From: JAPOXR01 sp964291445
GTDB lineage: Bacteria > Pseudomonadota > Alphaproteobacteria > Rhodobacterales > Rhodobacteraceae
DNA length: 64,000 bases
Reading direction: 5' to 3'
Assembly: GCA_964291445.2 (NCBI GenBank)
Contig: OZ219864.1
Coordinates: 868,001-932,000 of the forward strand
Made by a program: the position numbers and the translations under genes. Under the pieces are notes generated by a model that worked only from the letters and a program-made list of their open reading frames with translations, did not search any database and had not been told where the DNA came from. This document shows, piece after piece, positions 53,504 to 62,121 of this stretch. The stretch's first letter is position 1; each line of letters opens with the position of its first letter.

Positions 53504-54487
53504 CTATTTCATGGCGTGGAATGAATCCACGACAGTCTGACCGACATCGCCGGCCTTCTCGAGCCATTCAGCGGTCATGATGACGCCGAATTCCTGCAAC
53601 TCGCCTTGAAGAACATCACCTGCGGGTTGCACGATCATGCCATTCTTGGCCAGTTCACCGAGGGTGAACTCGGTATAATGGACGGCACGCCAGGTTCCGG
53701 CATACTGCGCCAGCGACGCACAACCATTGATGATGTTCCTGGTCGAGTCATCAAGGCCATTCCAGGCATCAAGATTTATGAAGACATAATTCCGGGGCAG
53801 CCAGGCATCCACTTCGTAGAAATGGGTCAGGCTCTCCCAGACCTTGCGGTCATAGCCGGTGGAGCCGGAAGACACCATCGACTCGGCAACACCGGTTGCA
53901 AATGCCTGGGAAATCTCTGCAGCTTCGATCTGGATCGGGTCCATCCCCGAAAGTTCGGCAAGCCGGGCGGTGGCCGTGTTGTAGGAGCGGAACTTGATCC
54001 CCTCCATGTCGGCGACCGAGTTGATTTCCTTCTTGAAATACAGCCCCTGCGGTGGCCACGGAACCGAATAGAGGAGATGCAGGTTCTGCGAGGCAAGAAG
54101 CTTTGCCATTTCAGGCCTAGCCGCCTTCCACAGCTTGTCTGCATCCTCGAATGACGTGGCAAGGAACGGAATCGAATCGACACCAAACAGCGGATGCTCG
54201 TTCTGGTGTGCTGACAGCAGCCTTTCGCCAATCAGGGCCTGACCGGTCTGAACCGCTCTCTTGATTTCATTTCCCTTGAACAGCGAGCCACCTGCATGGA
54301 CCACGATCTCGAGGTCGCCGCCAGTAGCCATGGTCACGCAGGCACCAAATTCCGCCCCTGTCGCCGAATGGAAATTGGATGCGGAATACCCCATGGGCAT
54401 ATCCCATTTTTCGGCAACTCCGGGTCCGGCCATGGTCGCCAGTCCGGCTGCCAGCGCAATAGGAGCAGCGAGTCCGAATTTTGTCAT
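53504..54487 (-). CDS. dctP: TRAP transporter substrate-binding protein (DctP type)
   Basis: The periplasmic receptor that sets substrate specificity. ATG 54487 (GGAGAA upstream) starts a signal peptide (MTKFGLAAPIALAAGLATMA, cut near VAE). The mature part has the DctP pattern: HSATGAEFGACVTMATGGDL, GNEIKRAVQTGQALIGERLL, IKFRSYNTATARLAELSGMD with the arginine that binds substrate carboxylates, and IEAAEISQAFATGVAESMV. It should bind an organic acid. Typical length (327 aa). Confidence 0.92.
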   Translation of the reverse strand: MTKFGLAAPIALAAGLATMAGPGVAEKWDMPMGYSASNFHSATGAEFGACVTMATGGDLEIVVHAGGSLFKGNEIKRAVQTGQALIGERLLSAHQNEHPLFGVDSIPFLATSFEDADKLWKAARPEMAKLLASQNLHLLYSVPWPPQGLYFKKEINSVADMEGIKFRSYNTATARLAELSGMDPIQIEAAEISQAFATGVAESMVSSGSTGYDRKVWESLTHFYEVDAWLPRNYVFINLDAWNGLDDSTRNIINGCASLAQYAGTWRAVHYTEFTLGELAKNGMIVQPAGDVLQGELQEFGVIMTAEWLEKAGDVGQTVVDSFHAMK

Positions 54488-54599
54488 GAATGTTCTCCTG
54501 ATGTGGAATTCCCGGAATGCCCGGGCCGACGATGGGCCGGACCGTAGCCGATTTGGGGGCATGGGACAACAGAATATGAAACCGGCAATTCGACCGGAC

Positions 54600-55850
54600 T
54601 CAGGCGAACCGGCCTGGATCATATGGGGACATGTCCATGCCGGCATCCGTCCCGGTCACGAGCGATGCAGTCAGTCTTCCGGTCTTCGGCCCGGCAGTCA
54701 GGCCGATATGATGGTGGCCGAAGGCAGCAAATACCCGGGTCGACCGGATCTGGCCAATCAACGGCACGCTGTCGCTCGGTGCAGGACGGTGCCCCGACCA
54801 TTCCTCGTCGCTCTCCCATGACAGGCCGGGGAAGGTCTCGGCAACCTGTTTCCTGACCAGTGACAGCGGCGATCTTGACGGAGGCTGGTTCAGCCCGCCG
54901 AATTCCAGGATACCGGCGCAGCGCATACCGGCTGCCATTGGCGTTGCCACGAACTTGCCGGCGGCGACCATGACCGGGCAGGAGGGCATGAAGGATGGAT
55001 TGCGGAACATGATGTGATAGCCCCGCTCGGACTGGAGGGGAATCCGCAGGCCGAGTTTGCGCATGAGATCCCGGGACCATACACCGGCAGCGATGACCGC
55101 AGACGTGCAGTCGAAGCGGCCGACGCTGGTGTCAACGGCGCGGATGGTGCCGGAGCCGATATCGAAATCCTGCACGGTGGCGCGGACTACACTGCCACCG
55201 GCTCCTTCCAGCGTCGCGGCAAGATCCTTCACATACTGGCCGGGATTGGTCACGAAGCCATGGTCGCTCATCGATGCGAGGAACCCGATGGAGGAATTGA
55301 TTTCGGGAAGCATGTCCCGGACCGCGGGCCCCTCGATCTCCTCCGGCACGAATCCTGCCTGCCGGCGCAAATCCCAGACATAGCGATCCTTCTCGAACTC
55401 GGTTCGGGAGCGATAGGCAAATACATAGTTCGATTTTTCCAGCCAGTTTGCGGCCGCCGTGTTGCCGGCAAGATCGAGATGCTGCTGCACCGAGTCGGCA
55501 ACCACGCCGGCGATGCCGCTGGCGATTCTCCTGGTGTCGCGGTCATTGGCGTGCATCAGGTATCGAACCAGCCAGGGTGCGATCCATGGCAACCGGCGCC
55601 AGACCACGAACAGGGGAAAGTCGGGATCCAGCAGGTATCCGGGCGCTTTCCGTGCCAGTCCCGGGGCGGTGACAGGTGTGACCGAACAGGCGGCAACCAC
55701 GCCGGCATTGCCGAAGGAGGTGGAGTCTCCGGGCGCCTCCCGGTCGATCAGGATGACCTTGCAACCGGCCCGCTGCAGCCACAACCCGGCCGAGACGCCG
55801 ACGATACCGGCGCCAATGACTACGACGGTTTCTGCAGTGCTGCCTGACAT
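54600..55850 (-). CDS. FAD-dependent oxidoreductase, DadA/glycine-oxidase-like
   Basis: A 416-aa DAO-family flavoprotein. Rossmann start TVVVIGAGIVGVSAGLWLQR with GxGxxG, then the adenine-binding acid (VILIDRE), GDSTSFGNAGVVAACSVTPV typical of D-amino-acid dehydrogenases, and GHRPAPSDSVPLIGQIRSTR with FGHHHIGLTAGPKTGRL at the C-terminal FAD contact. It would oxidise an amine or amino acid. The gene sits 27 bases after the TPP enzyme and 112 before dctP, so the imported substrate probably passes through it. Substrate unknown. Confidence 0.88.
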   Translation of the reverse strand: MSGSTAETVVVIGAGIVGVSAGLWLQRAGCKVILIDREAPGDSTSFGNAGVVAACSVTPVTAPGLARKAPGYLLDPDFPLFVVWRRLPWIAPWLVRYLMHANDRDTRRIASGIAGVVADSVQQHLDLAGNTAAANWLEKSNYVFAYRSRTEFEKDRYVWDLRRQAGFVPEEIEGPAVRDMLPEINSSIGFLASMSDHGFVTNPGQYVKDLAATLEGAGGSVVRATVQDFDIGSGTIRAVDTSVGRFDCTSAVIAAGVWSRDLMRKLGLRIPLQSERGYHIMFRNPSFMPSCPVMVAAGKFVATPMAAGMRCAGILEFGGLNQPPSRSPLSLVRKQVAETFPGLSWESDEEWSGHRPAPSDSVPLIGQIRSTRVFAAFGHHHIGLTAGPKTGRLTASLVTGTDAGMDMSPYDPGRFA

Positions 55851-55877
55851 CGGCTCAGCGTTTCCGGGACATCGGTT

Positions 55878-57572
55878 TTAACCCATCCACTTCCGGACGG
55901 GTGCGGCGGCATCTTCCAGCGGCTGACACCGGATGTCGACAAGGACCGGTTCGTCGAGTTCCACCGCCCTGGCCAGGGTCTCGCGCAGCTTCGAAGGCTC
56001 GGACACCAGGAAGGTTCTGTCGATATAGGCCGATGCAACGGCGGCATGGTCTGTCAGGTCAAAATCCACGTTGTGATAGCGGGATGCGAAATCGGTCGCC
56101 TGGCTGGCCTTGATCCAGCCAAAGGCCGAGTTGGTCAGCACGATCATGATGATGGGCAGTTTCAGCCGGGCAATCGTCTCCAGTTCGCCGGAGGTAAATC
56201 CGAATGATCCGTCACCCATCACTGCCACGGTCCGCGACTCCGGCCGCCCGATGCAGGCCCCCATCGCCGCCCCGAGGGAATACCCCAGCGCCCCATGCGC
56301 CCGGTTGGTGATGAAATACCGCCCGGGTGTTGCCAGTCGGTAATATGCAGACAGGTACGGGCAGGACGTGCCGGGATCGGACACGATCGTCGCATCTGCC
56401 GGCAGCACCTCCTGGAGGGCGTCGATGACCAGCTCGGGAATGATCGGCGCATCGTTGTTGCCGTCGACAAGGCCGCGGAACCGGGCAAATTTGCGGCCCC
56501 GGCAATCACTGACCATCGCCGCGCCACCGAATCGCCTTTCCATGTCCGGGGCGGCATCAAGCCAGTCATTCATGGCTGTCAGTGTCAGTCCGAGATCGGC
56601 GACGATTCCGGTTTCGACCGGATAGTTTGCGCCGACCACCATCGGGTCGCTGTCAACCTGCACGGTCCTGGTGGTCCGGGACGGAGCTTCCCACCGTGCG
56701 GTGGTTGTCGAGCCGGCCCGGCAGCCGAGAAACATGATCAAATCCGCACCCTGCATCAACTCCCAAGTCTCGTCGGTTCCGCCATTGGAGCCGACAACCC
56801 CCAGGCAGTTCGGATGGTTTTCGGACAGGCATCCCTGGCCGGAAATTGATGTTGCCACGGCGATGTCCAGGCGGGATGCCAGGCGCTCGAGTTGATCCAT
56901 TGCATCGGCGATCACCACGCCGCCGCCGCAAACGATCAACGGTCGTTCGGACGAGAGAATTGCCAGCATCGCCTCGCCGACCAGACCCGGCGCCGGCGCT
57001 GCCCGGCTGGCGGGCCAGGCGCAGTGTTTCTTCTCGCTCCACAAATCGTCCGGATCAACGCTGTCATATTGTATGTCATAGGGAATCCCGAGATGTGCCG
57101 AGCCCGGCGTGCCGGTTGTTGCCGCCCTGAAGGCGGCCCGGACCATTCTCGGAATGTGATCTGCCCGCCTGATCACGGCATTCCACTTTGTCAGCGGTCG
57201 CATGAGAGCTTCCTGGTCGACCTCGGTCAGCGGATATTTGCCGTATGAAGACACCGAAATGTCGGAGGTGATGGCAATGACGGCCGATGACGACTCGTTG
57301 GCTTCGATCAGGCCGGGAAGGATGTAGGTGATGCCACCTCCCGACGGCCCCTCGCAAACACCGACCTTGCCGGTAACCCGCGAATAGCCGTCGGCCATGT
57401 ATGCCGCGGTCCGCTCGTCCCGCACCAGGATATGGCAGATGTCATGCTTCAGCTGCCGGATCGCGTCGTAGAAGGGCAGCGACGTGTCGCCACACAGGCC
57501 GAAGACATACTCGACCTCGTAGGCATCAAGCATCCTGACGAGTGCCTCCGCACCCGTGACCGTGTTTTTCAC
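55878..57572 (-). CDS. Thiamine-pyrophosphate-dependent enzyme (acetolactate-synthase-like)
   Basis: A large TPP enzyme with PYR and PP domains. PYR domain: VTGAEALVRMLDAYEVEYVF, FGLCGDTSLPFYDAIR and VRDERTAAYMADGYSRVTGK, where the glutamate of DERTAAYMADGYSR activates the cofactor. The PP domain has VMGDGSFGFTSGELETIARL, the GDGS...N TPP-magnesium motif, with IVLTNSAFGWIK. I prefer GTG 57572 (AGGAAGG seven bases upstream): the 66 residues coded upstream, up to an in-frame start at 57770, are not family-like and run into the divergent promoter. First gene of the operon. Exact reaction unknown; it lacks the HEQGA pattern of Xsc. Confidence 0.85.
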   Translation of the reverse strand: MKNTVTGAEALVRMLDAYEVEYVFGLCGDTSLPFYDAIRQLKHDICHILVRDERTAAYMADGYSRVTGKVGVCEGPSGGGITYILPGLIEANESSSAVIAITSDISVSSYGKYPLTEVDQEALMRPLTKWNAVIRRADHIPRMVRAAFRAATTGTPGSAHLGIPYDIQYDSVDPDDLWSEKKHCAWPASRAAPAPGLVGEAMLAILSSERPLIVCGGGVVIADAMDQLERLASRLDIAVATSISGQGCLSENHPNCLGVVGSNGGTDETWELMQGADLIMFLGCRAGSTTTARWEAPSRTTRTVQVDSDPMVVGANYPVETGIVADLGLTLTAMNDWLDAAPDMERRFGGAAMVSDCRGRKFARFRGLVDGNNDAPIIPELVIDALQEVLPADATIVSDPGTSCPYLSAYYRLATPGRYFITNRAHGALGYSLGAAMGACIGRPESRTVAVMGDGSFGFTSGELETIARLKLPIIMIVLTNSAFGWIKASQATDFASRYHNVDFDLTDHAAVASAYIDRTFLVSEPSKLRETLARAVELDEPVLVDIRCQPLEDAAAPVRKWMG

Positions 57573-57717
57573 CGGAAATCCTTCCTGAAGCGCCTGGATG
57601 ATGGGAGATTGTGGCCGGACATGCTGGAAATTCCCGAAGTCTGTCGCTAATCCGTCGCTAGGTGCCAGGAAGTCCGTTATGTTCAGCCCTGGATTTTCAT
57701 TAAAGGGAGTTTGAAGC
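57573..57717. promoter_or_regulatory. Divergent promoter region between the TPP-enzyme operon and the racemase-like gene
   Basis: About 145 bases that must drive both directions. On the plus strand AAGGGAG precedes the TTG start at 57718. No regulator gene adjoins it, and no clear operator was recognised. Confidence 0.4.
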
Positions 57718-58467
57718 TTGTCAACAGAATATGGCGGCAAGACCGTCTTTGGCGGCAGTATCGGTGTCATGATGCTGGAAACTCGCTTTCCCAGGATCTA
57801 CGGCGACATTGCCAATGCCAATACCTGGCCGTTTCCAGTGCATTACCGGATCGTGAAGGGGGCATCGCCAGACCGGGTGGTGCGCCGGCGGGCAGAGGGG
57901 CTGCTTGACGGGTTCATCGAGGCCGGGAGGGATTTGGTCACGCTCGGCGCCGATGCACTGACCACGAATTGCGGTTTCCTGGCGCTGATCCAGAAGGAAG
58001 TGCGGGATGCGGTCGGGGTTCCGGTGGCGACATCGTCGCTCATGCAGGTACCGATGGTGAACGCCATGCTTCCGGAAGGAAAGCGGGCCGGCATCATCAC
58101 CATTTCGCGTGAACATCTTTCGGATGACCACCTCGCAGCCGCTGGTGTTCCCCTGGACACGCCGATCGTCGGCACCGAGGGCGGTCGCGAATTCACCAGG
58201 AAGATCCTGGACGACCTGCCGGAAATCGATTTTGCCGCCTGTCACGAAGATCTGCGGGATGCGGCCGTCGAAATGATGCGAGACCACGACCGGATCGGTG
58301 CCATTGTGCTCGAATGCACGAACATGGCACCCTATGCCCCGGAGATCCGCAAGATGACCGGCGTTCCGGTATTTTCGATCTACACCCATGTCTGCTGGTT
58401 GCAATCGGCCCAGGTGCCACGGCATTTCGACCATCGGCTTGACGACCCGGTGCATCCGCTACGCTGA
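57718..58467 (+). CDS. Aspartate/glutamate racemase-family protein
   Basis: A 249-aa protein of the Asp/Glu racemase superfamily (also maleate isomerase and hydantoin racemase), which use two cysteines as acid/base. The pair is present: ALTTNCGFLALIQ near residue 84 and VLECTNMAPYAPEIR near residue 199. Other blocks: VYGGTIGVMMLE-like start (GKTVFGGSIGVMMLETRFPR) and VPVATSSLMQVPMVNAML. TTG 57718 is preceded by AAGGGAG. It is divergent from the TPP/TRAP operon and may supply the enantiomer used by the FAD enzyme, which is inference. Confidence 0.85.
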   Translation: MSTEYGGKTVFGGSIGVMMLETRFPRIYGDIANANTWPFPVHYRIVKGASPDRVVRRRAEGLLDGFIEAGRDLVTLGADALTTNCGFLALIQKEVRDAVGVPVATSSLMQVPMVNAMLPEGKRAGIITISREHLSDDHLAAAGVPLDTPIVGTEGGREFTRKILDDLPEIDFAACHEDLRDAAVEMMRDHDRIGAIVLECTNMAPYAPEIRKMTGVPVFSIYTHVCWLQSAQVPRHFDHRLDDPVHPLR

Positions 58468-58617
58468 ATGCCGCCTGTAGGGGGGCCAAGCCAAGGAAAT
58501 CGAGCCATGTTGCGTGTAATATGGCCCGGCATGCATCCCGCGATCGGTCCGCGTCTTGACCGGACACCGATTCCGCAATAGGCGATGCCCTCCATTCCTG
58601 CAGAAACTGGAGACGTC

Positions 58618-59727
58618 ATGACAGGCAACACAGTGCTGGTCCTCGCCGGCGACGGCATCGGCCCCGAGGTCATGTCCGAGGTCTTGCGGATCATCGAATG
58701 GCTGCAAGACCGACGGGGGATGAAATTCGAGGTCACCGAAGATCTCGTCGGCGGAGCCGCCATCGATGTGCACGGCATTCCACTGCATGACGACACCCTC
58801 GAGAAGGCCAGGCAGACCGATGCGATCGTGCTCGGCGCTGCCGGCGGGCCGCAATATGACAAGCTGGATTTCAGCATCAAGCCGGAGCGGGGGCTGCTGA
58901 AGCTCCGCAAGGAGCTGGATCTTTATGCCAATTTGCGGCCGGCAATGTGTTTCGACGCCCTGGCCGATTTTTCGTCGCTCAAGCGGGAGGTGGTATCCGG
59001 CCTCGACATCATGATCGTCCGGGAATTGACCTCCGGTGTCTATTTCGGCGAGCCACGGGGAATCACCCCGGACAATGAGGGCGGCCGAATCGGCATCAAT
59101 ACCCAGCGCTACACCACAAGCGAGATCAGGCGAGTTGCCAGGACCGCCTTCGAGCTTGCCCGGCGGCGCCAGGGCCGGGTCTGTTCGATGGAAAAGGCCA
59201 ATGTCATGGAATCCGGCGTCCTGTGGCGAGAGGAAGTTCAATGGGTTGGCGACAATGAATATGACGATGTCGAGCTGACCCACATGTATGCCGATGCCGG
59301 GGCCATGCAGCTGGTCCGGTGGCCGAAGCAGTTCGATGTCATCGTGACCGACAACCTGTTTGGCGACATGCTCTCCGATGCGGCGGCCATGCTGACCGGG
59401 TCGCTCGGAATGCTGCCCTCGGCCTCGCTCGGCGCCCCGTCCGACGACGGACGCCCGCAGGCCTTGTACGAGCCGGTCCACGGCTCGGCTCCGGACATTG
59501 CAGGTCAGGGCAAGGCCAATCCATGCGCGTCGATCCTGTCCTTTGCCATGGCGCTCCGATACTCATTCGACAGTGGCGAGGAGGCGGACCGGATCGAGCA
59601 GGCCGTCGAGAAAACCCTTGCCCAGGGCATCAGGACGGCCGACCTCCTGCAGGTCGAAGGCTCTATCCCGGCCTCGACCAGGGACATGTCCGACGCCGTG
59701 ATCGCCAACCTGGAAGCATCCCTGTAG
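58618..59727 (+). CDS. leuB: 3-isopropylmalate dehydrogenase
   Basis: LeuB oxidises and decarboxylates 3-isopropylmalate in leucine synthesis. The 369-aa protein has NTVLVLAGDGIGPEVMSEVL, YANLRPAMCFDALADFSSLK, LTSGVYFGEPRGI, the dehydrogenase signature FDVIVTDNLFGDMLSDAAAM with metal-binding aspartates, and LYEPVHGSAPDIAGQGKANP. ATG 58618 (AGACGTC ATG) begins the family sequence. It is separated from leuCD by the inserted cluster, so it probably needs its own promoter in the 150 bases after the racemase-like gene. Confidence 0.96.
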   Translation: MTGNTVLVLAGDGIGPEVMSEVLRIIEWLQDRRGMKFEVTEDLVGGAAIDVHGIPLHDDTLEKARQTDAIVLGAAGGPQYDKLDFSIKPERGLLKLRKELDLYANLRPAMCFDALADFSSLKREVVSGLDIMIVRELTSGVYFGEPRGITPDNEGGRIGINTQRYTTSEIRRVARTAFELARRRQGRVCSMEKANVMESGVLWREEVQWVGDNEYDDVELTHMYADAGAMQLVRWPKQFDVIVTDNLFGDMLSDAAAMLTGSLGMLPSASLGAPSDDGRPQALYEPVHGSAPDIAGQGKANPCASILSFAMALRYSFDSGEEADRIEQAVEKTLAQGIRTADLLQVEGSIPASTRDMSDAVIANLEASL

Positions 59728-59873
59728 TCATCTCCGGTTGATGATCCTCAGGGATGCTCTAGATGGCGCTTGCAGGACGGTTGAGGTTGACATAAATGCC
59801 AACCCCGAGTGATGCTGTCGCATAAGGCCTGCTATACAAGGTTGAAGAGGTTCTAAATCCTGCCGAACAGGAA

Positions 59874-60275
59874 TTGCGACTGATGTACGCTTTGCCCCGC
59901 GCGGTTGAATGGATGGAAAACGACCTGGAGAAACTGGATACCGACGGGTTCTACGAAAATGCTCAATCGCCGATACAGCAAGCCGATGACCTCTTCTACT
60001 CATTCATCTCGGGTGGTGACCTTGAGAATGATTGGCCTCCACACATTATGAAGCCTCCTGAAGATGGGGTTTGGGAATAGCGAACTGCCGATTTACGATT
60101 CTTTGGATGGTTCTGGCGCAAGAACGTCTTTATCATTTCGGCCGTAGATCAGGCGGCACGTTGCAAGAAACACAATTTGTATGCCGATTACAGGGACCAG
60201 TGCATCAGAGACAGGTGTAATCTGGGACTTGATAATCCACCTTTCGTAACAGGAGAACTGGCAGATGTCATTTAG
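59874..60275 (+). pseudogene. RelE/HigB-like toxin gene with in-frame amber stop
   Basis: The frame from TTG 59874 (or ATG 59883) reads LPRAVEWMENDLEKL, then SPIQQADDLFYSFISGGDLE and MKPPEDGVWE, and meets TAG at 60078-60080. The same frame goes straight on with RTADLRFFGWFWRKNVFIIS, AVDQAARCKKHNLYADYRDQ and PPFVTGELADVI, to TAG 60273-60275. The whole matches small HigB/RelE-superfamily toxins, in which VWE is normally followed by a residue such as Leu (TTG to TAG is one base). The intact part ends overlapping the downstream antitoxin by 11 bases. The natural start may lie slightly upstream, as family-like sequence appears before TTG 59874. Composition is less GC-rich than neighbours. Confidence 0.75.
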
Positions 60276-60702
60276 GCTGAAGATCAGTGCCAAAGATCAA
60301 GCAACCGGTCGTTTCAAGGGCCGCGTCAATAGGGAATTGGTTAAAGCGGTTGTGAAGGCAAAGCGAGACAGGAATCTTACCCAAATCCAAATTGCCGACA
60401 AGATGGGGGTGGATAAGTCCACGGTGTCCCGCATCATGAAAGGACAGGGCAATCTCACCCTGAAAACAATCGGTGATATCTGCTGGGCTCTCAGTTTGCG
60501 CCCGGACATGGTTTTCTCGGAAATTCAGCAAGAAGGCACGAACAGGGCAAATCACCCAGCCATGAGAGCAGTTCAGCAAAAGAGCCTCGACGAATTGCCG
60601 GGCTCCACCAGCCGCAACAAGGCTACGATTATCTCTCAACCGGCAATGGAAAGGCCACAGACAAGTTCAAAGGCAAATGGGAATGTGTTCGTTGCAAGTT
60701 GA
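60265..60702 (+). CDS. XRE-family antitoxin-type regulator
   Basis: A 145-aa DNA-binding protein with a helix-turn-helix at about residues 32-85: RDRNLTQIQIADKMGVDKST, VSRIMKGQGNLTLKTIGDIC. A disordered tail of about 60 residues follows. ATG 60265 has AGGAGA ten bases before it. It overlaps the toxin frame upstream by 11 bases (toxin first, antitoxin second, as in higBA) and the DUF6941-like gene downstream by about 26 bases, suggesting a three-gene operon. Because the toxin has an amber stop, this antitoxin may now act alone as a regulator. Confidence 0.85.
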   Translation: MSFRLKISAKDQATGRFKGRVNRELVKAVVKAKRDRNLTQIQIADKMGVDKSTVSRIMKGQGNLTLKTIGDICWALSLRPDMVFSEIQQEGTNRANHPAMRAVQQKSLDELPGSTSRNKATIISQPAMERPQTSSKANGNVFVAS

Positions 60703-60819
60703 GGCGAGAACGGTTTTCTGTGACGATATTCGTCGAGAGAGCAACGGCAAGGCAATATTGATTGGCGTGTACACGGATGACCTGGTTCCGAGTGCGATGC
60801 CGGCCAAGTTTCCGCTTAG
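60677..60819 (+). pseudogene. DUF6941-like gene, 5' part (split by an insertion sequence)
   Basis: The frame from ATG 60677 (or TTG 60692) gives LQVEARTVFCDDIRRESNGK, AILIGVYTDDLVPSAM and PAKFPL, then enters the insertion sequence. Small proteins beginning VEARTVFCDDIR...KxxLIGVY belong to the DUF6941 family as I remember it. The 3' part is at 62122-62388. Removing the element and one copy of CTTAG fuses PAKFPL to SVWIKARGIDHG and restores about 136 residues. It overlaps the antitoxin end, so was its operon partner. Confidence 0.8.
60815..60819. repeat. Target-site duplication CTTAG, left copy
   Basis: CTTAG directly precedes the left inverted repeat. An identical copy follows the right end at 62122-62126. 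The pair is intact, so the insertion is fairly recent. Confidence 0.8.
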
Positions 60820-60882
60820 GACTCTCGCCAAAATAACTTGTCCTTTTTGGCGGGATCAGTTATCCATGCTACCATGGATGGT

Positions 60883-61296
60883 ATGGTTGACACGCTTCGC
60901 TTCAAGTTTGTGGGGTTGCGCCCGGTTCTTGACGAACGCGCCCGGCGCCTGTGGGCGGCGACGGAAGCGCGCGCCATCGGGCGCGGAGGCATTGCAAGGG
61001 TGGCTGAGGCGACGGGCATGTCGCGCGGCACTGTTCGGGCAGGCCTGAAGGAGCTTGCGTCCGGCGTGGTTGCCGAGGCTTCCGGCGAGGCGCCATCGGG
61101 GCGATTGCGTCGGCCCGGTGGCGGGCGCAAGCGTGTGACGGAGCTGGACCCGGACCTTGTGGTGGCGCTGGAGCGTCAGCTTGAGCCGGTGACGCGAGGT
61201 GATCCGGAGAGCCCATTGCGCTGGACATGCAACAGCGCCGCGCATCTGGCGGACCGGCTTACGGCCGAGGGTCACCCGGTCACGAGCGCACGGTGA
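60883..61296 (+). CDS. Transposase N-terminal part (frame 1 of 2)
   Basis: Residues up to the frame break contain the N-terminal DNA-binding region of ISAzo13-type transposases: RFKFVGLRPVLDERARRLWA, RGGIARVAEATGMSRGTVRA (helix-turn-helix), GRKRVTELDPDLVVALERQL and PLRWTCNSAAHLADRL. It ends GHPVTSAR with TGA at 61294-61296. ATG 60883 is favoured, with ATG 60874 and a frame opening at 60838 as alternatives. The rest is in the frame to the left (-1). Confidence 0.8.
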   Translation: MVDTLRFKFVGLRPVLDERARRLWAATEARAIGRGGIARVAEATGMSRGTVRAGLKELASGVVAEASGEAPSGRLRRPGGGRKRVTELDPDLVVALERQLEPVTRGDPESPLRWTCNSAAHLADRLTAEGHPVTSAR

Positions 61297-62096
61297 ACCG
61301 GCAGTTGCATGCACTGGGATACAGCCTTCAAGCCAATGCCAAGACACTGGAAGGGCGCCAGCATCCGGACCGGGATGCGCAGTTTCGCCGCATCGACCGC
61401 CGGGTGCGCGCCTTCCAGAGGATGGGCCAACCCGTGGTGTCGGTTGATACCAAGAAGAAGGAAATCATTGGCCAATACCGCAATGGCGGCCGTGAATGGC
61501 GCCCCAAGGGTGAACCTGAGGCCGTGAAGGTGCATGACTTCCCCGATCCAGACCTGGGCAAGGCGATCCCCTACGGCGTCTACGATCTCACCGCCAATGC
61601 CGGTTGGGTCAGCGTCGGCATCGACCACGACACGGCGACATTCGCCGTTGAGACCCTGCGTCGCTGGTGGCAGCACATGGGACGCCCGCTCTACCCCGAT
61701 GCCAGGCGCCTGCTCATCACCGCCGACGGCGGCGGCTCCAACAGCAGCCGCAGCCGGTTGTGGAAACTCGAACTCCAGAAGCTTGCCGATGAACTCGGGC
61801 TGACCGTCTCGGTCGCCCACTTCCCGCCCGGAACCAGCAAGTGGAACAAGATCGAACACCGCATGTTCTGCCACATCACCCAGAACTGGCGCGGCAGGCC
61901 CCTCGTCAGCTACCAGGTAATCGTCAAGCTGATCGCAGCCACCACGACAGGCGCCGGCCTCGTCATACACTCAGACCTCGACGACAACACCTATCCGCTC
62001 GGGGTCAAGGTCACCGACGATCACATGGAAGACCTTGCCATCCGAAGGAATCCCTTCCACGGCGAGTGGAACTACAGCCTGTCACCACGAAGATAA
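61280..62096 (+). CDS. Transposase catalytic part (frame 2 of 2)
   Basis: The frame is open from 61227. Family sequence starts around 61280 with ERTVNRQLHALGYSLQANAK. The DDE residues are visible: Asp in PVVSVDTKKKEIIGQY, Asp in LLITADGGGSNSSRSRLWKL, Glu in KWNKIEHRMFCHITQNWRG. The end is FHGEWNYSLSPRR with TAA at 62094-62096. Joining the two frames needs a -1 shift between 61227 and 61296. I saw no homopolymer slip site, so I lean to an inactivating indel; programmed frameshifting cannot be excluded. Confidence 0.8.
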
Positions 62097-62121
62097 CGAA
62101 CAATCTATTTTGGCGAGAGGC

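Larger units (their letters stand above)
60820..62121 (+). mobile_element. ISAzo13-family-like insertion sequence, 1302 bp
   Basis: The element is bounded by 24-bp imperfect inverted repeats: GACTCTCGCCAAAATAACTT at the left and the complement of ...AATCTATTTTGGCGAGAGGC at the right; 20 of 24 positions match. It is flanked by a 5-bp direct repeat CTTAG. Inside is a transposase in two overlapping frames on the plus strand. It splits a DUF6941-like gene. Confidence 0.88.

Noticed and set aside
55878..57572. Sulfoacetaldehyde acetyltransferase (Xsc) in a taurine cluster
   Set aside because: The TPP enzyme has DERTAAYMADGYSR rather than the HEQGA pattern of Xsc, so taurine degradation is not supported despite the TRAP and FAD genes.
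50954..60080. Amber (TAG) recoding as an explanation of the in-frame TAGs in the toxin and ImmA/IrrE genes
   Set aside because: leuC, leuD and leuB end in TAG as ordinary stops. The TAGs inside coding sequence occur only in genes that are accessory, and the ImmA/IrrE gene also has a frameshift and a lost zinc ligand.
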